This document shows, in pieces, positions 1 to 11,006 of a stretch of DNA of 30,914 nucleotides. Numbering within the stretch: the stretch's first letter is position 1; each line of letters starts with the position of its first letter. The notes beneath the pieces are model-generated. The model was not told the origin of the DNA. It saw nothing but the letters and a program-made list of their open reading frames with translations, and did not search any database. Both the position numbers and the translations under genes were made by a program. The stretch lies in the NCBI GenBank assembly GCA_027575765.1, contig JANBPT010000556.1, forward strand, positions 1 through 30,914, read 5' to 3'. Source of the DNA: Tieghemiomyces parasiticus. Lineage: Eukaryota; Kickxellomycota; Dimargaritomycetes; Dimargaritales; Dimargaritaceae.

Positions 1-50
1 GCTCAGGGAGTGTTTTCCCAACCCTGCCTTGGGGTACTATTATTTATTAA
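1..50 (+). repeat. Short dispersed repeat, copy 1
   Basis: This is the first of three related stretches in the same orientation. The shared core reads approximately GGGGAGTGTTTT, then a few variable bases, then AACCCTGCCTTGGGGTACT, then an AT-rich tail. This copy begins at the window edge and may be cut there. What kind of element it belongs to is unknown. Confidence 0.6.
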
Positions 51-273
51 AATTACTATCACACACTACGCTACACAAAATTATGGTATTTTTAAAAATT
101 ATGAAGGCCAATCGCTATTTAGGCCCTGAAAACACATAAACAAACATAACTCGGAATCCAAGGCCCACACACCCAAACGACGCACAAGGCGTTTGTCAGT
201 AACAAAAGGGCTATTGAATGGTATAGGTCACTCTTCAAAGTAGGTGTCACACTTTTTGACTATTCCCTTGTAA

Positions 274-326
274 GCTTGGGGAGTGTTTTTCTATCAACCC
301 TGCCTTGGGATACTATTTCTAATAAA
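274..326 (+). repeat. Short dispersed repeat, copy 2
   Basis: It has the same core as copies 1 and 3: GCTTGGGGAGTGTTTTT, then CAACCCTGCCTTGGGATACT, then an AT-rich tail with TAATAAATTA. It is the copy closest to a consensus of the three. Confidence 0.65.
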
Positions 327-564
327 TTAGATTAAACCAAACTATGTTTCACATTGTGTTGTGCGCTGGAACTAACACCCTATAAAGCAGGTACCTTAGT
401 CCAGTTCATTTGGTTTGGATATTTTGTTAGCTCCAGTGACCAATGGATATGGCCACCAGAAGGGTATTCTTTTTGGTTGTCTCATTTTAGCTACTGCCAA
501 TGACGGAACCATGACAATGGTGCCATTGACAGTAGACTCTACAATACCACAATAGTCTATTTCA

Positions 565-587
565 TAATATATATATATATATATATT
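565..587. repeat. AT dinucleotide microsatellite
   Basis: An uninterrupted run of about eleven AT units lies inside the AT-rich left flank. No gene is associated with it. Confidence 0.9.
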
Positions 588-1846
588 GTTCCTGTTGCGT
601 TCTAGTAATAAATTGGAACCTATTTTCTGAAAACCTGACCTTTTAAACACCATTTATTACTTGGAACCAATCTTGTATGTGTACAAGGTACAACATTGTG
701 TTGTGAGTGGTGCACACAATGCATGTAAAATAAAGATAATAGCCAGGCAAAGTTGTTAAAATTAAGGGGCAATGGGCAAGCAGATGGTAGAGTCAGGGGT
801 GACTAAGAAATAGGTTAGCAAGCACAAGCAGACAGGTCAAGATTTAAACCTTAGCATAGATGATGCCAGATTGGATATTGAGATAGAAATGTAGTTTATT
901 TCTAGGTGCCAGTTGTGGAAATTTAAATTGGTGTAAAAGGTTGATAAAAGCAGGGTCATTGGAATTGGGTTGTCATTATATCAGGACAGTTTCCTGTTAA
1001 TGATGACGCAGACTGAGTAATGGGTCTGTTGCTAGTGATAAAGTCTTTTTAGTCATAAAATGGACCCAAGCTTAGAATAGGCTGCAACTGATAAAAGAGT
1101 AAGGATATGGGGCCGTGATTGTGTGGACTAGTCTACTACAATTTTGTGGAATCCAAATGATGCTGTAGACACCTGATAATTCCTGGTGGGAAAACATAGC
1201 TAGGACAAGTAACAGGGATCTGTAACACATTGGCAAATCCACCAGGGAAGGCTAAATGAGTCTGCCAAGGCATGGGAAAGTCAATACATTGAGAGTATGT
1301 AGCCAGGCCAATTATCTCACCAATGATGGGCCTGATTTCCCATGGCTTGGATTTCTGTGGTAGGTTAAACTGTAAATGAATAAACTAGTAGCAGGGAGAT
1401 AGATTATCATTTATTAGGTTCTGACTTGGGGCTTTATATTGGGTCTCAGCCTGTGGTTTGGCCTTGTTGGCACATGCAAGTGTGGAAAGTTATAGAATCA
1501 TAGAGATGTATGGAAATATAGTAAGTTGTTTGGAAGGGTTAGTCTGGAAGGTTGAGGCAAGTTGGGTAATGGTAATTATTGTCCCATTGATTGCATGAGT
1601 GGTGGTCCTGGTGTGTGGTGGCATTGCGGGTGGCTGCTGCCTGGTGCATTAGGTAAGGTTGTCTTTAGGTGACCACAGTCTCATACGTTTTGACTATTCA
1701 CATTTCATACCTTTATTATTTATTTTGTGTCATCCTGGAGGTCGCAAAAGTTATCCACCGGCCTAAATAACTAAGGCAACCAGAAGTAACTGATTTAGAA
1801 TTGGTATTGCACTATCATATTTAAGGCCTGAGTTTCTGCACTATAA

Positions 1847-1900
1847 GCTTGGGGATTGCTTTTCTCTACCCTACCTTGGGGTACCTAGTTCTTAAATAAA
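1847..1900 (+). repeat. Short dispersed repeat, copy 3
   Basis: It shares GCTTGGGGATTGCTTTTC, then CTACCCTACCTTGGGGTACC, with copies 1 and 2. It lies about 50 nt beyond the 3' end of the decayed mariner transposase. It could therefore be part of that element's terminal repeat, but no clean partner is visible on the other side. The best candidate partner is a weak GGCAGGGTAG match near 3000-3009. Confidence 0.6.
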
Positions 1901-1953
1901 ACAGGTTTTATAGAGGCTCAATAATCAATATGGGTTATCCAACCAAATGGTGT

Positions 1954-2984
1954 TTATTCAATATAGTTACCACCACCCTGCACCACTCAGCAAGCCCTTT
2001 CTATCCAGCTATCATAGCAGGTTCTCAAACCATTTGGCTGGAGTTTAGCTAGCTCCAATTGTCAAGTGTCCATGATTACCTCTGGTGTGCTGAACTTCTT
2101 GTCCCTTGGCCGCTGTTTGATATCCCTGGACAGCCAGAAGTCACAGGGGGCCGGGTCAGCAGGACAGTAGGGAGGGGCTGGCAAAAGTTTGGGTTTAGAG
2201 GTGGAAATGTAGGCCTGGGTAGCTGTAGAATGATGTGGTGGTGCATTAACATGGTAGAGCCACAGGGGGTGACAGTCCATACTTTCACATGCCTCCACTC
2301 AGGCCTGGACCATGGGCTCCAGTCTGTACTCTATATTGAGTTTGGTGGTGACCTTGACAATCAGGCGTATTAGGTCATGCCTGGTGAAAAATAAATGGTC
2401 AGCACCACCTTGGGTGTGGTATGGCCTTGGTAGGTCTCAGTTGGGATGGGGCCACCTTGAGGGCACCACCTCCGGCAATTGGAGCCAGCAGAGGGATCAT
2501 AAAGGTGCGCCCAGGTCTCACCACCTATGACGATGGAGTCCAGTAGGTAGTCACTGGCTCCATCAAATTTCTCCAGGAACTCGGTGGCAAAATGTACTTG
2601 CTTGTGGCGCTGGTCATTGGTGAGGTTGTGGGGGATCCAGCAATTGAAGTAGCTATGTAGTCCCAGGTCCCTGCGCAGGACGTTGTACATGGTACTAGGG
2701 GAAGTGTGGCAGGCATGGGCCAGCTGCTCAGCAGTCAGTTGAGGGTCTTCCTTTAGCCTTTTCAGGATCACGTCCCCATAATATCCACCAATGTCATTGG
2801 ATGGGCAGCCAGGACAAGGGTCATCTTCAAAAGGGTGGTGACCTGTGCAAAAGCAATCTAGCCACCTGTAGATGGTGGAGCAGCTTGGGGTAGCGGGACC
2901 CAGCTTTGAAGTCTAAACATTTAGAATATCATCTGCCTTGCGGTCCTCCAAATAGTAATTATAAATGAGGACCCATACGTCATA
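1954..2984 (-). pseudogene. Decayed mariner-type transposase
   Basis: Conceptual translation gives most of a mariner transposase. The N-terminal helical part reads YNYYLEDRKADDIL, then STIYRWLDCF, then EDDPCPG. A second helix-turn-helix region follows (QLTAEQLAHACHTSPSTMYN), then HNLTNDQRHKQVHF. The DDE catalytic core ends in QGGGNYIE just before the stop at 1954. The frame is broken by stops at 2913-2915, 2299-2301, 2062-2064 and 1987-1989 and by a frameshift near 2370. Two of three catalytic aspartates are lost: the usual GDETW is GGETW, and HDNAPPH is HVNAPPH. The third, in PCDFWL, remains. The last two catalytic positions are about 35 residues apart, as in mariner (DD34D-like) enzymes. 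The copy cannot encode an active enzyme. No reliable terminal inverted repeats were found. Confidence 0.9.
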
Positions 2985-3447
2985 CCCGGTTCATTGGGGC
3001 AGGGTAGGGGGAGGGGGACTTTAAAAAGTAGACTTGATGGATGGTTAAAAAAAATAAGTTTTGAAGTCAGAAAGGGTTCAATCCTGGAATGGTTTATACC
3101 AATTGCCTTGGCACCATTGCCTCTCCTAGGTTTCATCTGTAACGCTGCTATTCGAGATCTCCGGCTTAAAAGTATTTAATGATTTAGTTTCACCTATACA
3201 TCTAGCACTCAAGAGTTTCTACTATACTTGGCCCCTGGGCCATTTCTAATATCACCCCCCCCCATGGCTAGACACGTTACGGCCACCATTACGCATGGTT
3301 GCCTTCATCCAATTAACTTCCCTGGCAACTTTTTCAGTGTGGTTTCTACTACAATTCCAAGTTTTATTGTTAGGTATGAAAAATAAAACAAGGCCAAAGA
3401 GACTGTGGAAACGAGATTATCAGCACTGGTTCACTCTGACACCATTC
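2985..3447. other. Spacer between mariner relic and WRS1
   Basis: No gene is seen. The stretch contains a G-rich patch (about 2996-3020), an AT-rich part, and a run of nine C residues ending near 3263. The downstream end of the WRS1 transcript probably falls here. Confidence 0.5.
3363..3368 (-). terminator. Possible poly(A) signal for WRS1
   Basis: On the minus strand this reads AATAAA, about 80 nt past the WRS1 stop codon. Distance and strand fit a 3'-end signal, but a hexamer in AT-rich DNA is weak evidence. Confidence 0.4.
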
Positions 3448-4683
3448 CTAAGGCGTAGACTCAAAGGTGCGCGGGTAGTTCGGGTCCATGAACTGGGCGA
3501 CGAGTTCAGCCGTGATAGCTGCTTCACGGCGCTGGAACTCGGCTACGAAGGTCTGGAGCTCGGCGATACAGCGCTGCTTAAGCGCCCCGGTGGTCAAGGT
3601 ACCGGCACGGTAGTCGTCGGCCAACTGTTGGAGTTCGGCATCGTTGTCGCTAAAGAAAGTGAGGTACTGGTACGACACATCCACATCGGGGTTACCGCCG
3701 TTCTTTTGATGGAGCTCCATCGTGTCACCACCCCCAGAGAAGGCGTAGCGGTTGATTTTGTTCTTAATCTGGTTGGGAGTGTCGCTCATAAATATGGCCG
3801 AGACGTCGATGGACGAGCTCATCTTGGACTGCGGGCCCTGGAGGGCCGGGAGAAAGACGGCATGGATGAGGGCGGGTTTCGGGTACTTGAGTTTATGGGC
3901 GACATCGCGGGTCACCCGGAAGTAGGGGTCCTGGTCGATGGCGCAAGGAATCAGGCACGGAATGTCCTTGCGGTTGCCAAAGATCTGTGGGAAGGAGTTG
4001 GAGAAGGACGGGGCAGCCTGCACGGCCACAAAGTGCAGCTTCCCGATACAGTCGCTGTCGTTGAACCCGAAGGTGGCCTTGGATGTGCTGGTGGTGATAC
4101 CTCGGGAGATGCGCACGACGTTCTGGTAGAAGGCGCCGCTCATGTAGTCCAGGTTGGAGAAAATGAAGGTCTTGTCGAGCTTGAACCCGCAGGCGATGAT
4201 CTCCCGGGCGTTGACCTTGGCGTACTCGCGCACCTGGTCGAGGGTGAGGTCGTTTTTGAACAGAAACTTTTCGTCGTCGGTGAGCTGGATCACGATGGGC
4301 ACGTCGAACACCTCTTGCAGCCACTGGCAAAAGACGAACGGGATCATGTGGCCAATGTGCATGTGGCCGCGGCTGGGTCCCCGGCCAGTGTAGAGGAAGA
4401 AGGGTTTCTTTTGTTCGTAGCGGTCCAGGATGCGACCCAGTTCGCGGTGCGAAAAGAAGATTCCACGGCGAAGATAGCGGTGGGGTTTACGGCCCGTAAG
4501 CCGTTCAAAGCGGGCAAGGAGTTCGGCGTCGATGCGTCGGGTACCAAACTGGGCGATCAGCTTGTCGTAGTCGATGGCTTGCTGAATACCGTCCACCACG
4601 GCGCCCTCCACCTCCCACGGCGTCACGTTCTGGCCCAGGGCAGCGGCCGGGGCCGAATCACTCGTTGCGGTTTGTTGATCCAT
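3448..4683 (-). CDS. WRS1: Cytoplasmic tryptophanyl-tRNA synthetase
   Basis: Charges tRNA-Trp with tryptophan using ATP, for cytosolic translation. The single uninterrupted frame encodes 411 residues, close to the roughly 430 of the yeast cytosolic enzyme. It has the class I signatures: HIGH at residues 109-112 within [12 protein letters not shown], and the KMSKS-type loop KMSSS at 287-291. Eukaryotic TrpRS stretches are clear, including [10 protein letters not shown] (134-143), [11 protein letters not shown] (205-215) and [13 protein letters not shown] (248-260). The eukaryotic-type sequence and the absence of a presequence argue for the cytosolic rather than the mitochondrial enzyme. The start is the first Met before conserved sequence. 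The gene is divergent from the Sel1-repeat gene. A long open frame antisense to it (3295-4698) is taken as a codon-composition shadow. Confidence 0.96.
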   Translation of the reverse strand: MDQQTATSDSAPAAALGQNVTPWEVEGAVVDGIQQAIDYDKLIAQFGTRRIDAELLARFERLTGRKPHRYLRRGIFFSHRELGRILDRYEQKKPFFLYTGRGPSRGHMHIGHMIPFVFCQWLQEVFDVPIVIQLTDDEKFLFKNDLTLDQVREYAKVNAREIIACGFKLDKTFIFSNLDYMSGAFYQNVVRISRGITTSTSKATFGFNDSDCIGKLHFVAVQAAPSFSNSFPQIFGNRKDIPCLIPCAIDQDPYFRVTRDVAHKLKYPKPALIHAVFLPALQGPQSKMSSSIDVSAIFMSDTPNQIKNKINRYAFSGGGDTMELHQKNGGNPDVDVSYQYLTFFSDNDAELQQLADDYRAGTLTTGALKQRCIAELQTFVAEFQRREAAITAELVAQFMDPNYPRTFESTP

Positions 4684-5594
4684 GGGGTACGATTATGAAA
4701 TGTGCGGCAAGTAGATTCAGAAGAAGTGGGCAGTGGAAGTAGCTGGGGTGGGGAGGTCAAACCTGCGCTTGTCCCAAAGGTATGCCTTGTAAGGTACAAA
4801 AATACGGCCTGGGGTTGGGTTGAGTGACTCACTTTTACCGCCACCACTGGCGTGGACCGATAGTGTGGCACGCTACCCGGTGCGTTCTGAGGCTGGCTGA
4901 GGGTCAGCGGGGAATGAATTCTATCTCCATGCACGCTCCTCTGCAGCCGGTTGCTGCCCTGCCAAGATGCAATAAAAAAGAAAACACGGTCGTGGTCGCC
5001 AGTGTCGGAGACTAGGGGGCAGGAGTGGGACGACGGGGGGAAAGGAGCAACCGGTTGTGAGCCAGCTGGATGGTGAGCGGCAGAGCTGGCCGGCGCTCAG
5101 CTTTGGAACGACAGGTAAAGAGCGACACTACGGCGGCACGGATTGCCATTATCGCGACGGCCGGTCCCCGTGCGGGGACTGGAGCTGCCTGCCTTATTCA
5201 GAGATCTCAACTGTAGCCGCTGCAAGGGAGGAAACTACAAAAGGAGGCGGCACCATACGGCCCGCGGCGGCCACCGCCCCCCCCTCCATTTATCCCCTAT
5301 TACTCGAACTCCCCCCCTCTCTCTCTTCCACTGTGCTCTATTGGCGTATTTTTAGCGCCCCGCGCGTTCATTGTGTTCCACCGTGTATAACGCTGACTAG
5401 CACACTCCGCCGCCCATTTTCACCCGGCGTCGTTGACCAACTCTACACCCATCTCCCGCTCTATCTTCCCCCCTTTTTGCGTACTAGCATCCAATTCTCC
5501 TCATGGCCATTACCCTTGGGCCCTGCACCGAACTCTAAATTATCACCCTCCCGCCCTGCACTGACCAATCACCGGAGTCTCGTCCCATCCCACC
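4684..5594. promoter_or_regulatory. Divergent promoter region, WRS1 / Sel1 gene
   Basis: About 0.9 kb separates the two start codons, so both promoters and 5' leaders must lie here. The half next to the Sel1 gene is strongly C/T-rich on the plus strand (about 5270-5590), as is common in fungal promoters and leaders. An open frame from 5057 runs past the Sel1 start in another frame. It resembles no known protein, and I do not call it. Confidence 0.5.
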
Positions 5595-6896
5595 ATGCTC
5601 AAGTATTTCAAAAAGTCCAAAAACGAGACGGGGCTTCGCTCGCAGATCGTACACGTCGACCACGACCGGTCACACTCGTCACTTGACACCGGCATTAAAA
5701 AGTCGCCGTCAGTATCTCATTTACAAGATTACCCGCCCCGGCCGGACAGCCGCGACTCGTTCCACGCCTACGACGAATACGACTATCGCACCTCGGCTCT
5801 CCCGGCCACGGACTTCCACGGCCACTACGAAGCCCCCGCGCCTGCCGAAAGTGCCTACTCCCCCCACCGCCAGCCCCCGCGTCCGCCTACCGCCTCGCCC
5901 TCGAACCTCCGGCGAAGTCACCTCCCCGACGAAGCTAATCTCGCCTCCCCGCGCCAGGAGTCGTTCGACGACGCCTCCAGCTACCACTCGTTCCAGTCCC
6001 ACCCGGCTGATAGCCACCCCTGGTCCACCGATCAGTTACAGCGTCACCAGGTCAACCGGACCTACTCAGCCCCCACTCAGGTCAACCCGCGCCACCCCGG
6101 CGTGGCCCCCGTAAGCAGCCCGCTCAATCCCGCTGCCCCGCTCACCGACTCAAACCACTATGGACGAGACCCACTCGCTTCGCGCGGCACCCCGATCACG
6201 TCGTCCCTACGCCCGAGCTCGGTCGTGTCGGCTTTCGCACCGCAGTCGTCTTCATCCTCATCATCGCACCGTACGGCCCCCCCAACCAAGGAAATGCGGA
6301 CCGCTGTCGCCCCGCTAGCCGAGACCCTCAAGCAGAAACCCGAAGTAGACATGAACCTCTCGGCAGAAGGTGAGGAGTACCTCAAAGAGGCCATCAACTA
6401 CCATGAGCAAGGCGAACTCGAGAAAGCTACCGTCTACTTCCGCAAGGCGGCCGAGCACCAAAACCCACTTGGTATGTTCCTCTTTGGCATGTCACTGCGA
6501 CACGGGTGGGGCTGCAAGGCCAACCCCAACCTGGCGTTCCAGTTTCTACAAAAGGCTGCCGAGAGCGCGGTCTTTGATCTCAATCACCTCAACCCCATGA
6601 CCTCATCAGCCGCCCGCGGCGAACTGGCCATCGCCATCTACGAACTCGGTATCAGTTTTCGGCACGGCTGGGGCGTCCCTAAGAACAAGGAGACCGCCGC
6701 GTACTATTTTGAAATCGCCGCCAACCTCGGCGATGCCGACGCCCAAGCCGACCTCGCCTTTTGCTACCAACACGCCGCCGGTGTCAAGAAAGATATGCCT
6801 AAAGCCGCCAAGTACTACCGCATGGCCCACGCCCAGGGCGTCGAAATCTTTGGCAATTCGTGGATCTTTAAGTCCAAATATGACAATGCCCAATGA
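5595..6896 (+). CDS. Sel1-repeat protein, Nif1/Dsf2-like
   Basis: A single-exon frame of 433 residues, starting in a good context (caccATGc). Residues 1-250 are low-complexity, rich in Ser, Pro and His, and probably disordered, with a Ser run near 218-224. From about 256 to 416 there are Sel1 (TPR-like) helical repeats, recognisable by YFRKAAEHQNPLGMFLFGMS, LRHGWG, then AIYELGISFRHGWGV and LGDADAQADLAFCYQHAAGV. The C-terminus ends GNSWIFKSKYDNAQ. This arrangement of a long disordered head, a few Sel1 repeats and a GNSW-type tail resembles the fungal Nif1/Dsf2 family; fission yeast Nif1 is a mitotic regulator that acts on the Nim1 kinase. The Sel1 fold is clear. The Nif1/Dsf2 assignment is from memory of the family and moderate, and a scaffold role is inferred. 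Confidence 0.85.
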   Translation: MLKYFKKSKNETGLRSQIVHVDHDRSHSSLDTGIKKSPSVSHLQDYPPRPDSRDSFHAYDEYDYRTSALPATDFHGHYEAPAPAESAYSPHRQPPRPPTASPSNLRRSHLPDEANLASPRQESFDDASSYHSFQSHPADSHPWSTDQLQRHQVNRTYSAPTQVNPRHPGVAPVSSPLNPAAPLTDSNHYGRDPLASRGTPITSSLRPSSVVSAFAPQSSSSSSSHRTAPPTKEMRTAVAPLAETLKQKPEVDMNLSAEGEEYLKEAINYHEQGELEKATVYFRKAAEHQNPLGMFLFGMSLRHGWGCKANPNLAFQFLQKAAESAVFDLNHLNPMTSSAARGELAIAIYELGISFRHGWGVPKNKETAAYYFEIAANLGDADAQADLAFCYQHAAGVKKDMPKAAKYYRMAHAQGVEIFGNSWIFKSKYDNAQ

Positions 6897-7575
6897 TACT
6901 AGCGCGAGGAACGGCCCTGTCTTTTTTCTTGTTGGTTTGGCTATTGTTATTTTTTGAAGGGGAGGGAGGGGGCACTCGCGTTGTTTGCTGTCTTTCTTTA
7001 CCACCCTCTGATGTGCTTCATTATTACGTAGATTATGTTCTATTCCCTATTGCGCCACCCCCTTCGGCACTATCTTTAGGGGGCTGGTCCCCCTATTCTT
7101 ACCCTATCTATATGTTTCTCGATACGTATGCTAGCCATATATTAGTCTTATCTATGCGCCAACCCGTTGTTCACCGCTACCTGCTTCCCTGACAGCCGCC
7201 CGTACTTCACTCCCCACTTTCCTGTTGGTTTCTCAGAGTCCTGTCTTTGCTTTGTATTTTTAATAATACCAACATGCCTCACATCATCTCGAAGGCAATC
7301 GTATCCTTAGGGAACACAGTTACTGGCTCGGCTTCATGAATGTATTTAGTTGTGTTACGGGCTTTAAGATGACAGATGGAGCTTCAAAACAAAGCCCTGC
7401 GAGACAACGCTTAGAAGGCGGATCGGGGAGAAGGAGAGGTGATAGCTGTGATGTACAAAATAAAACGCATTAATTGAGAAAAGTTGGTAAAAGCGCGCCT
7501 GGTAGACTCAAGTCACGGCCATAGAACACCCGTTTAGCGAACTGGGGACATTAGTAAGCTTAGGTTCGACGGTTA
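6897..7575. other. Convergent spacer, Sel1 gene / BIR1
   Basis: This region holds the 3' ends of two converging genes. A plus-strand AATAAA occurs near 7459, far (about 560 nt) from the Sel1 stop. No gene or RNA is seen. Confidence 0.5.
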
Positions 7576-10251
7576 TCACAGGTTCCGGATGAGCGTCCGA
7601 ATCTTCTCGGCTTCGGATACAAAGTTGAGCACCATAGTCTCGCACTGCTGGTGCAGCCGATCGCATTCCTGCTCGATGGTTAACCGAATGAACTCCTCGA
7701 CGGTCATGTCGGCCTCTGCGGCCGTGATGACCTGCAGTAGGTTGGTAGGGTCCTTGAGGAGGAGGGCCGTCTTGGCCGGTCGAGAGACGTTGGCAAGTTC
7801 GGCTTCAGACCGCTTCGGTAGGATCATGGGGGAGAGGGTAGGGATAGTGGCGATGGCTGCTGGTGGCGGTGGTGCTGATGGTGTAACGCTGGCATTTATC
7901 GGCGAGGTTCCAGTGATCGACTCGGCTGGAGTCGTGGCGACCTGAGTGAGTGAGGCGGCTGATGAGTTGTTATCGCTGCTCTGCTCTTCCGCTGACACCA
8001 CCACCTCCTTTTCCTGGTCTCTCGCCTGTGCCTCACTGACCGAGGTCGGGGTCTCCAGTCTACCCATGGGTTCGTCATCGTCGACCGGGGTGGACACCTC
8101 AGCTTCCCCCCACTCGATCGCTGCTTCATCCTCAGCGTCCTCCATTGGCTCCTCATCAAGCTTACTAGTCGCTTCATCAGGTTCAGGGCCATCATCCCCC
8201 CCCTCCCCCTGCTCCTGTTTTGGTAGTTCGTCAGGCAAGTCAGCAACCCCGTTGGCCGGGGACTTCGTTGAGTCAACCTCCATGGGCTCGGGCGACATGG
8301 GGCGCTCCTCAGCATCGGAAAGATCCCCAGGCTGAGACGACACCGCTTCGACGGTGTCAGCACTGCTGGACCCCTCCTCCTCCTCCTCTCTGTCCACTGG
8401 TATCGGGGATGTCGGTGGAGACTCGGCCTCAGACTTGGCCGACTCGGCTGTCAGGAGCACCGACACTTGGCTAGCCCTGGACTCGCGTGTAGTGCAACGG
8501 GCAGGCGATTTGGTTACTTTTCTGGGCGTGGTCACCTCGGATTTGCCGACATCCCTATTTACCACCGGTGTGGATTCCGGTAAGCTGGCAACTGACAGCA
8601 CCGGGGATACGGAAAGGCTACCAGATCTTAGGCGGGAGCTACGACGACGACTGCCGCCCCCGTCGCTATCCGCAACCTCGAGTGGCGGCTCCAGTCTCTC
8701 AAGCACTTCGGTCTTTCCCGCGGCCAGGCGTGCGGCACCGCGACCTTTTTTGGGTTGGACCAGCGCTTTGGCCGTCGGAGGTAAAGGCGGTCTTTGCTGA
8801 TGAGGCTGAAGGGGCGGGTCAGCGGCGGCTGCGGCCAAGGACGTGGTCGACGTCTCTAAGGCAGCCGGTGGGATTACCGGGGATGGCTCTGTCTCAGAAT
8901 CCGTTGCCGCGGTCGAGGCCCGGGTACTCATACGCTTAGAAGGTCTCTCGCGGACTCGCTTGATCGGCCGGTCGACAGCCATGTCTTCGGCGGTGTCGGT
9001 GGGTGGGTCGGTAGCCATGGCATCAACCAAGGGGACCTCCGGTTGGTCCTCTTGGTTCAGGCGCGGGCCTTTCGTACGTGGGCTGGTGGCTAGGCTGGTG
9101 GCACTGAGGGAGCTTGACCTGTCGCGTTTGCTGCGGCGGCTCGCGGCGGCGGCGGCGGTGGCGGTAGTTTGGGCGCTGGCGGTCGACGATGCTCGAGATC
9201 TCTGGGCGGTGGCCCGGCGCGACTTGGGCGGCATCGCTAGATCGTCGACGTCGTCATGTTTAGCTTTAGTCTCAGCTTTCACCTTCTCCTGTTCCGCTTC
9301 GTCTTCAGGGTTCTCTTCACCGTTAACGCTGCCAAGCTCGCTGGCGTGGGCACTAACAGGAGCCGAGACCGAAATGGCGGCGACGCGGGTCGAATGACGG
9401 GTACGTCCGGCCGGCGCCGCTCCGATCACGTCCACCGATGCCCGCATCGACGCTGCTCCCGTCGCCCCCTTTCCCTTCTGAAAATACAGGCACCAGGGAG
9501 ACTTGCGCTTATGTTCCTTTCGGGGATCATCCTTGGGTTCCCAACAGTCCATGGTCAGACAGCAGTAAACACAGGACGCGGCGTCAGGGGAATCGATGGA
9601 GGGCGTAAAGTGGTATCCAGACTTGGCCATCTTCTTGACGGTCACCGCCCAGCCGCGCTTATCTTCGTGGGGCCACCAAGGCCCGAACGTGGCGATGCGG
9701 GCCCGTTCCAGCGCTACCGACAACACTCGATTGGCCCGGCCGCTGAGATAGTCATCGAAAAGATCGGGGCGTTGGACAATTTCGCGGGTTTCCGGGTCCA
9801 CCCGTTGGCTGTCGCAGACCACGATTGTCCACGGGCAGTCGCCCTGGTGTTTCTGGTGCTCCACAAAGGGGTCGTCATGTGGCGCCCAGCCGTCCAGCGA
9901 TTTGTGACAGAGGAAGCATTGCACGGCGTCACAAGAGCGGTGCTGCGGGTTAAAGAAGAACCCCGCGCGGGCCAGCTGTCAAAATAATGGTTCAGAGGCA
10001 ATTAAGATCACAGTTTCAAGTGTAATAATTAGAGTTTAGGTCAAGAATGGGCAGACTCGCGGTGGTTTCAGAAGGTCAAAAGAAAGTCCAGTCTGTACTA
10101 AGGTAGCCTTCGTTCGACCGGTGAACGGTCGGTACATCAAAGGGGACCGAGTACTTACGGTTTCGGGTGTGGCTAGGAAGACAGTCGGGTCATGCGGCCA
10201 AGGCCAGGTGGCCTCCCAAAAGGAGGCTAACCGCGTCTCGAAGTTGTGCAT
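7576..10251 (-). CDS. BIR1: Bir1/survivin-like double-BIR protein
   Basis: Chromosomal passenger subunit, the fungal counterpart of survivin; with Aurora kinase and the INCENP homologue it acts at centromeres and the spindle midzone. My model has two exons, 10159-10251 and 7576-9975, with a 183-nt intron (GTAAGT donor, GACAG acceptor). Splicing keeps the frame and joins TVFLATPET to LARAGFFFNPQH, completing the first BIR domain, and gives 830 residues. BIR1 zinc ligands are C51, C54, H71 and C78; BIR2 ligands are C166, C169, H186 and C193. Both have the family spacing Cx2Cx16Hx6C. Residues of about 200-740 form a long Ser/Thr/Pro- and Glu-rich, probably disordered linker with basic patches. 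The C-terminal helix, MTVEEFIRLTIEQECDRL onwards, matches the region by which fungal Bir1 joins the complex. It is divergent from ATP15. Confidence 0.93.
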
Positions 10252-11006
10252 CGGGGCGGTGGTTTCGTCTACAGGGAATGTATATGAGGGGACAAGGTTG
10301 GATGGTCGAATAAAGAGGACAATGCAGTGAGCAGTCGAAACAGGGTGGTGAGATGGGATAGTAATAAAAGGTAGGTAGCAAAGGGGTATGCACGAATGGC
10401 GAGTCAAGCTGTCATGAACGACGAGGAATAACGACGTGCGCCATGAAGCTCTGTTGCTGGACTATTGTCCAAACACAAACAAATCCCCCCGCCGGACCCC
10501 TCAGGGGCAACCATTACTAGTACACCGCCCTTCGTTAGCAACCCGGAGTTATATTATGCCCTCCCCCCTCACCTCTGGTGCTGTTTATCAAGTGGGCCAA
10601 TTATATCACGTGATTTTATTAAGCCATATAGTACCATCCCATGCCACCATGACCCCTGTGCTCCCCCCCCCCCAACCCTCACTCAATAGTCCCACCAAGC
10701 AGACCCGTTGAGAGGGTGTGTAGAAGGGTGATGATGGGTGGATAAGTATCGCTGGGGGCCCTCACCCTCCCCCCACGCCTACATATGGGTTGATTCCCAG
10801 ACTAGGGAGAGTGGCTGATTCTGGCGGCCACGGATCAACCAGCCCACGGCGCTGCTCACGGACTGTATCATGAAAGCCAGCATCGCCTTGAATCATCTTA
10901 CGTATTTCATTCGCATTCCTCATTCCCGTCTTACCCAACCGACCTTTACGCGTGATCCCGATCTTCCCTCTCCCGATTCCCTTCAATACTCTCTACCTTC
11001 GTCATC
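10252..11006. promoter_or_regulatory. Divergent promoter region, BIR1 / ATP15
   Basis: About 0.75 kb lies between the two start codons. It includes an 11-base C run at 10663-10673 and C/T-rich sequence just upstream of ATP15. No gene is seen. Both promoters are inferred from gene orientation. Confidence 0.5.

Larger units (their letters stand above)
1..1953. other. Repeat-rich, gene-free left flank
   Basis: No convincing gene is visible. The stretch is AT-rich and poor in CpG compared with the gene block that starts near 3.4 kb. It contains three copies of a short dispersed repeat (starting near 1, 274 and 1847) and an AT microsatellite at about 565-587. All long open frames here look random. 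It directly precedes a decayed mariner transposase, so it is probably old transposon-derived DNA, which is an inference. Confidence 0.6.

Noticed and set aside
1929..2977. TATGGGT and its reverse complement as mariner terminal inverted repeats
   Set aside because: The right-hand copy lies inside the transposase N-terminal coding sequence (next to YNYYLEDRK), so it cannot be the element end, and the similarity stops after seven bases.
3295..4698. 467-codon open frame antisense to WRS1
   Set aside because: It mirrors the GC-rich WRS1 coding sequence and its translation has no family features, while the minus-strand frame is an unmistakable TrpRS.
5057..5686. 209-codon open frame overlapping the Sel1 gene start
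   Set aside because: Pro/Ser/Leu-rich translation of C/T-rich leader sequence, with no motifs; it overlaps the Sel1 coding frame out of phase.
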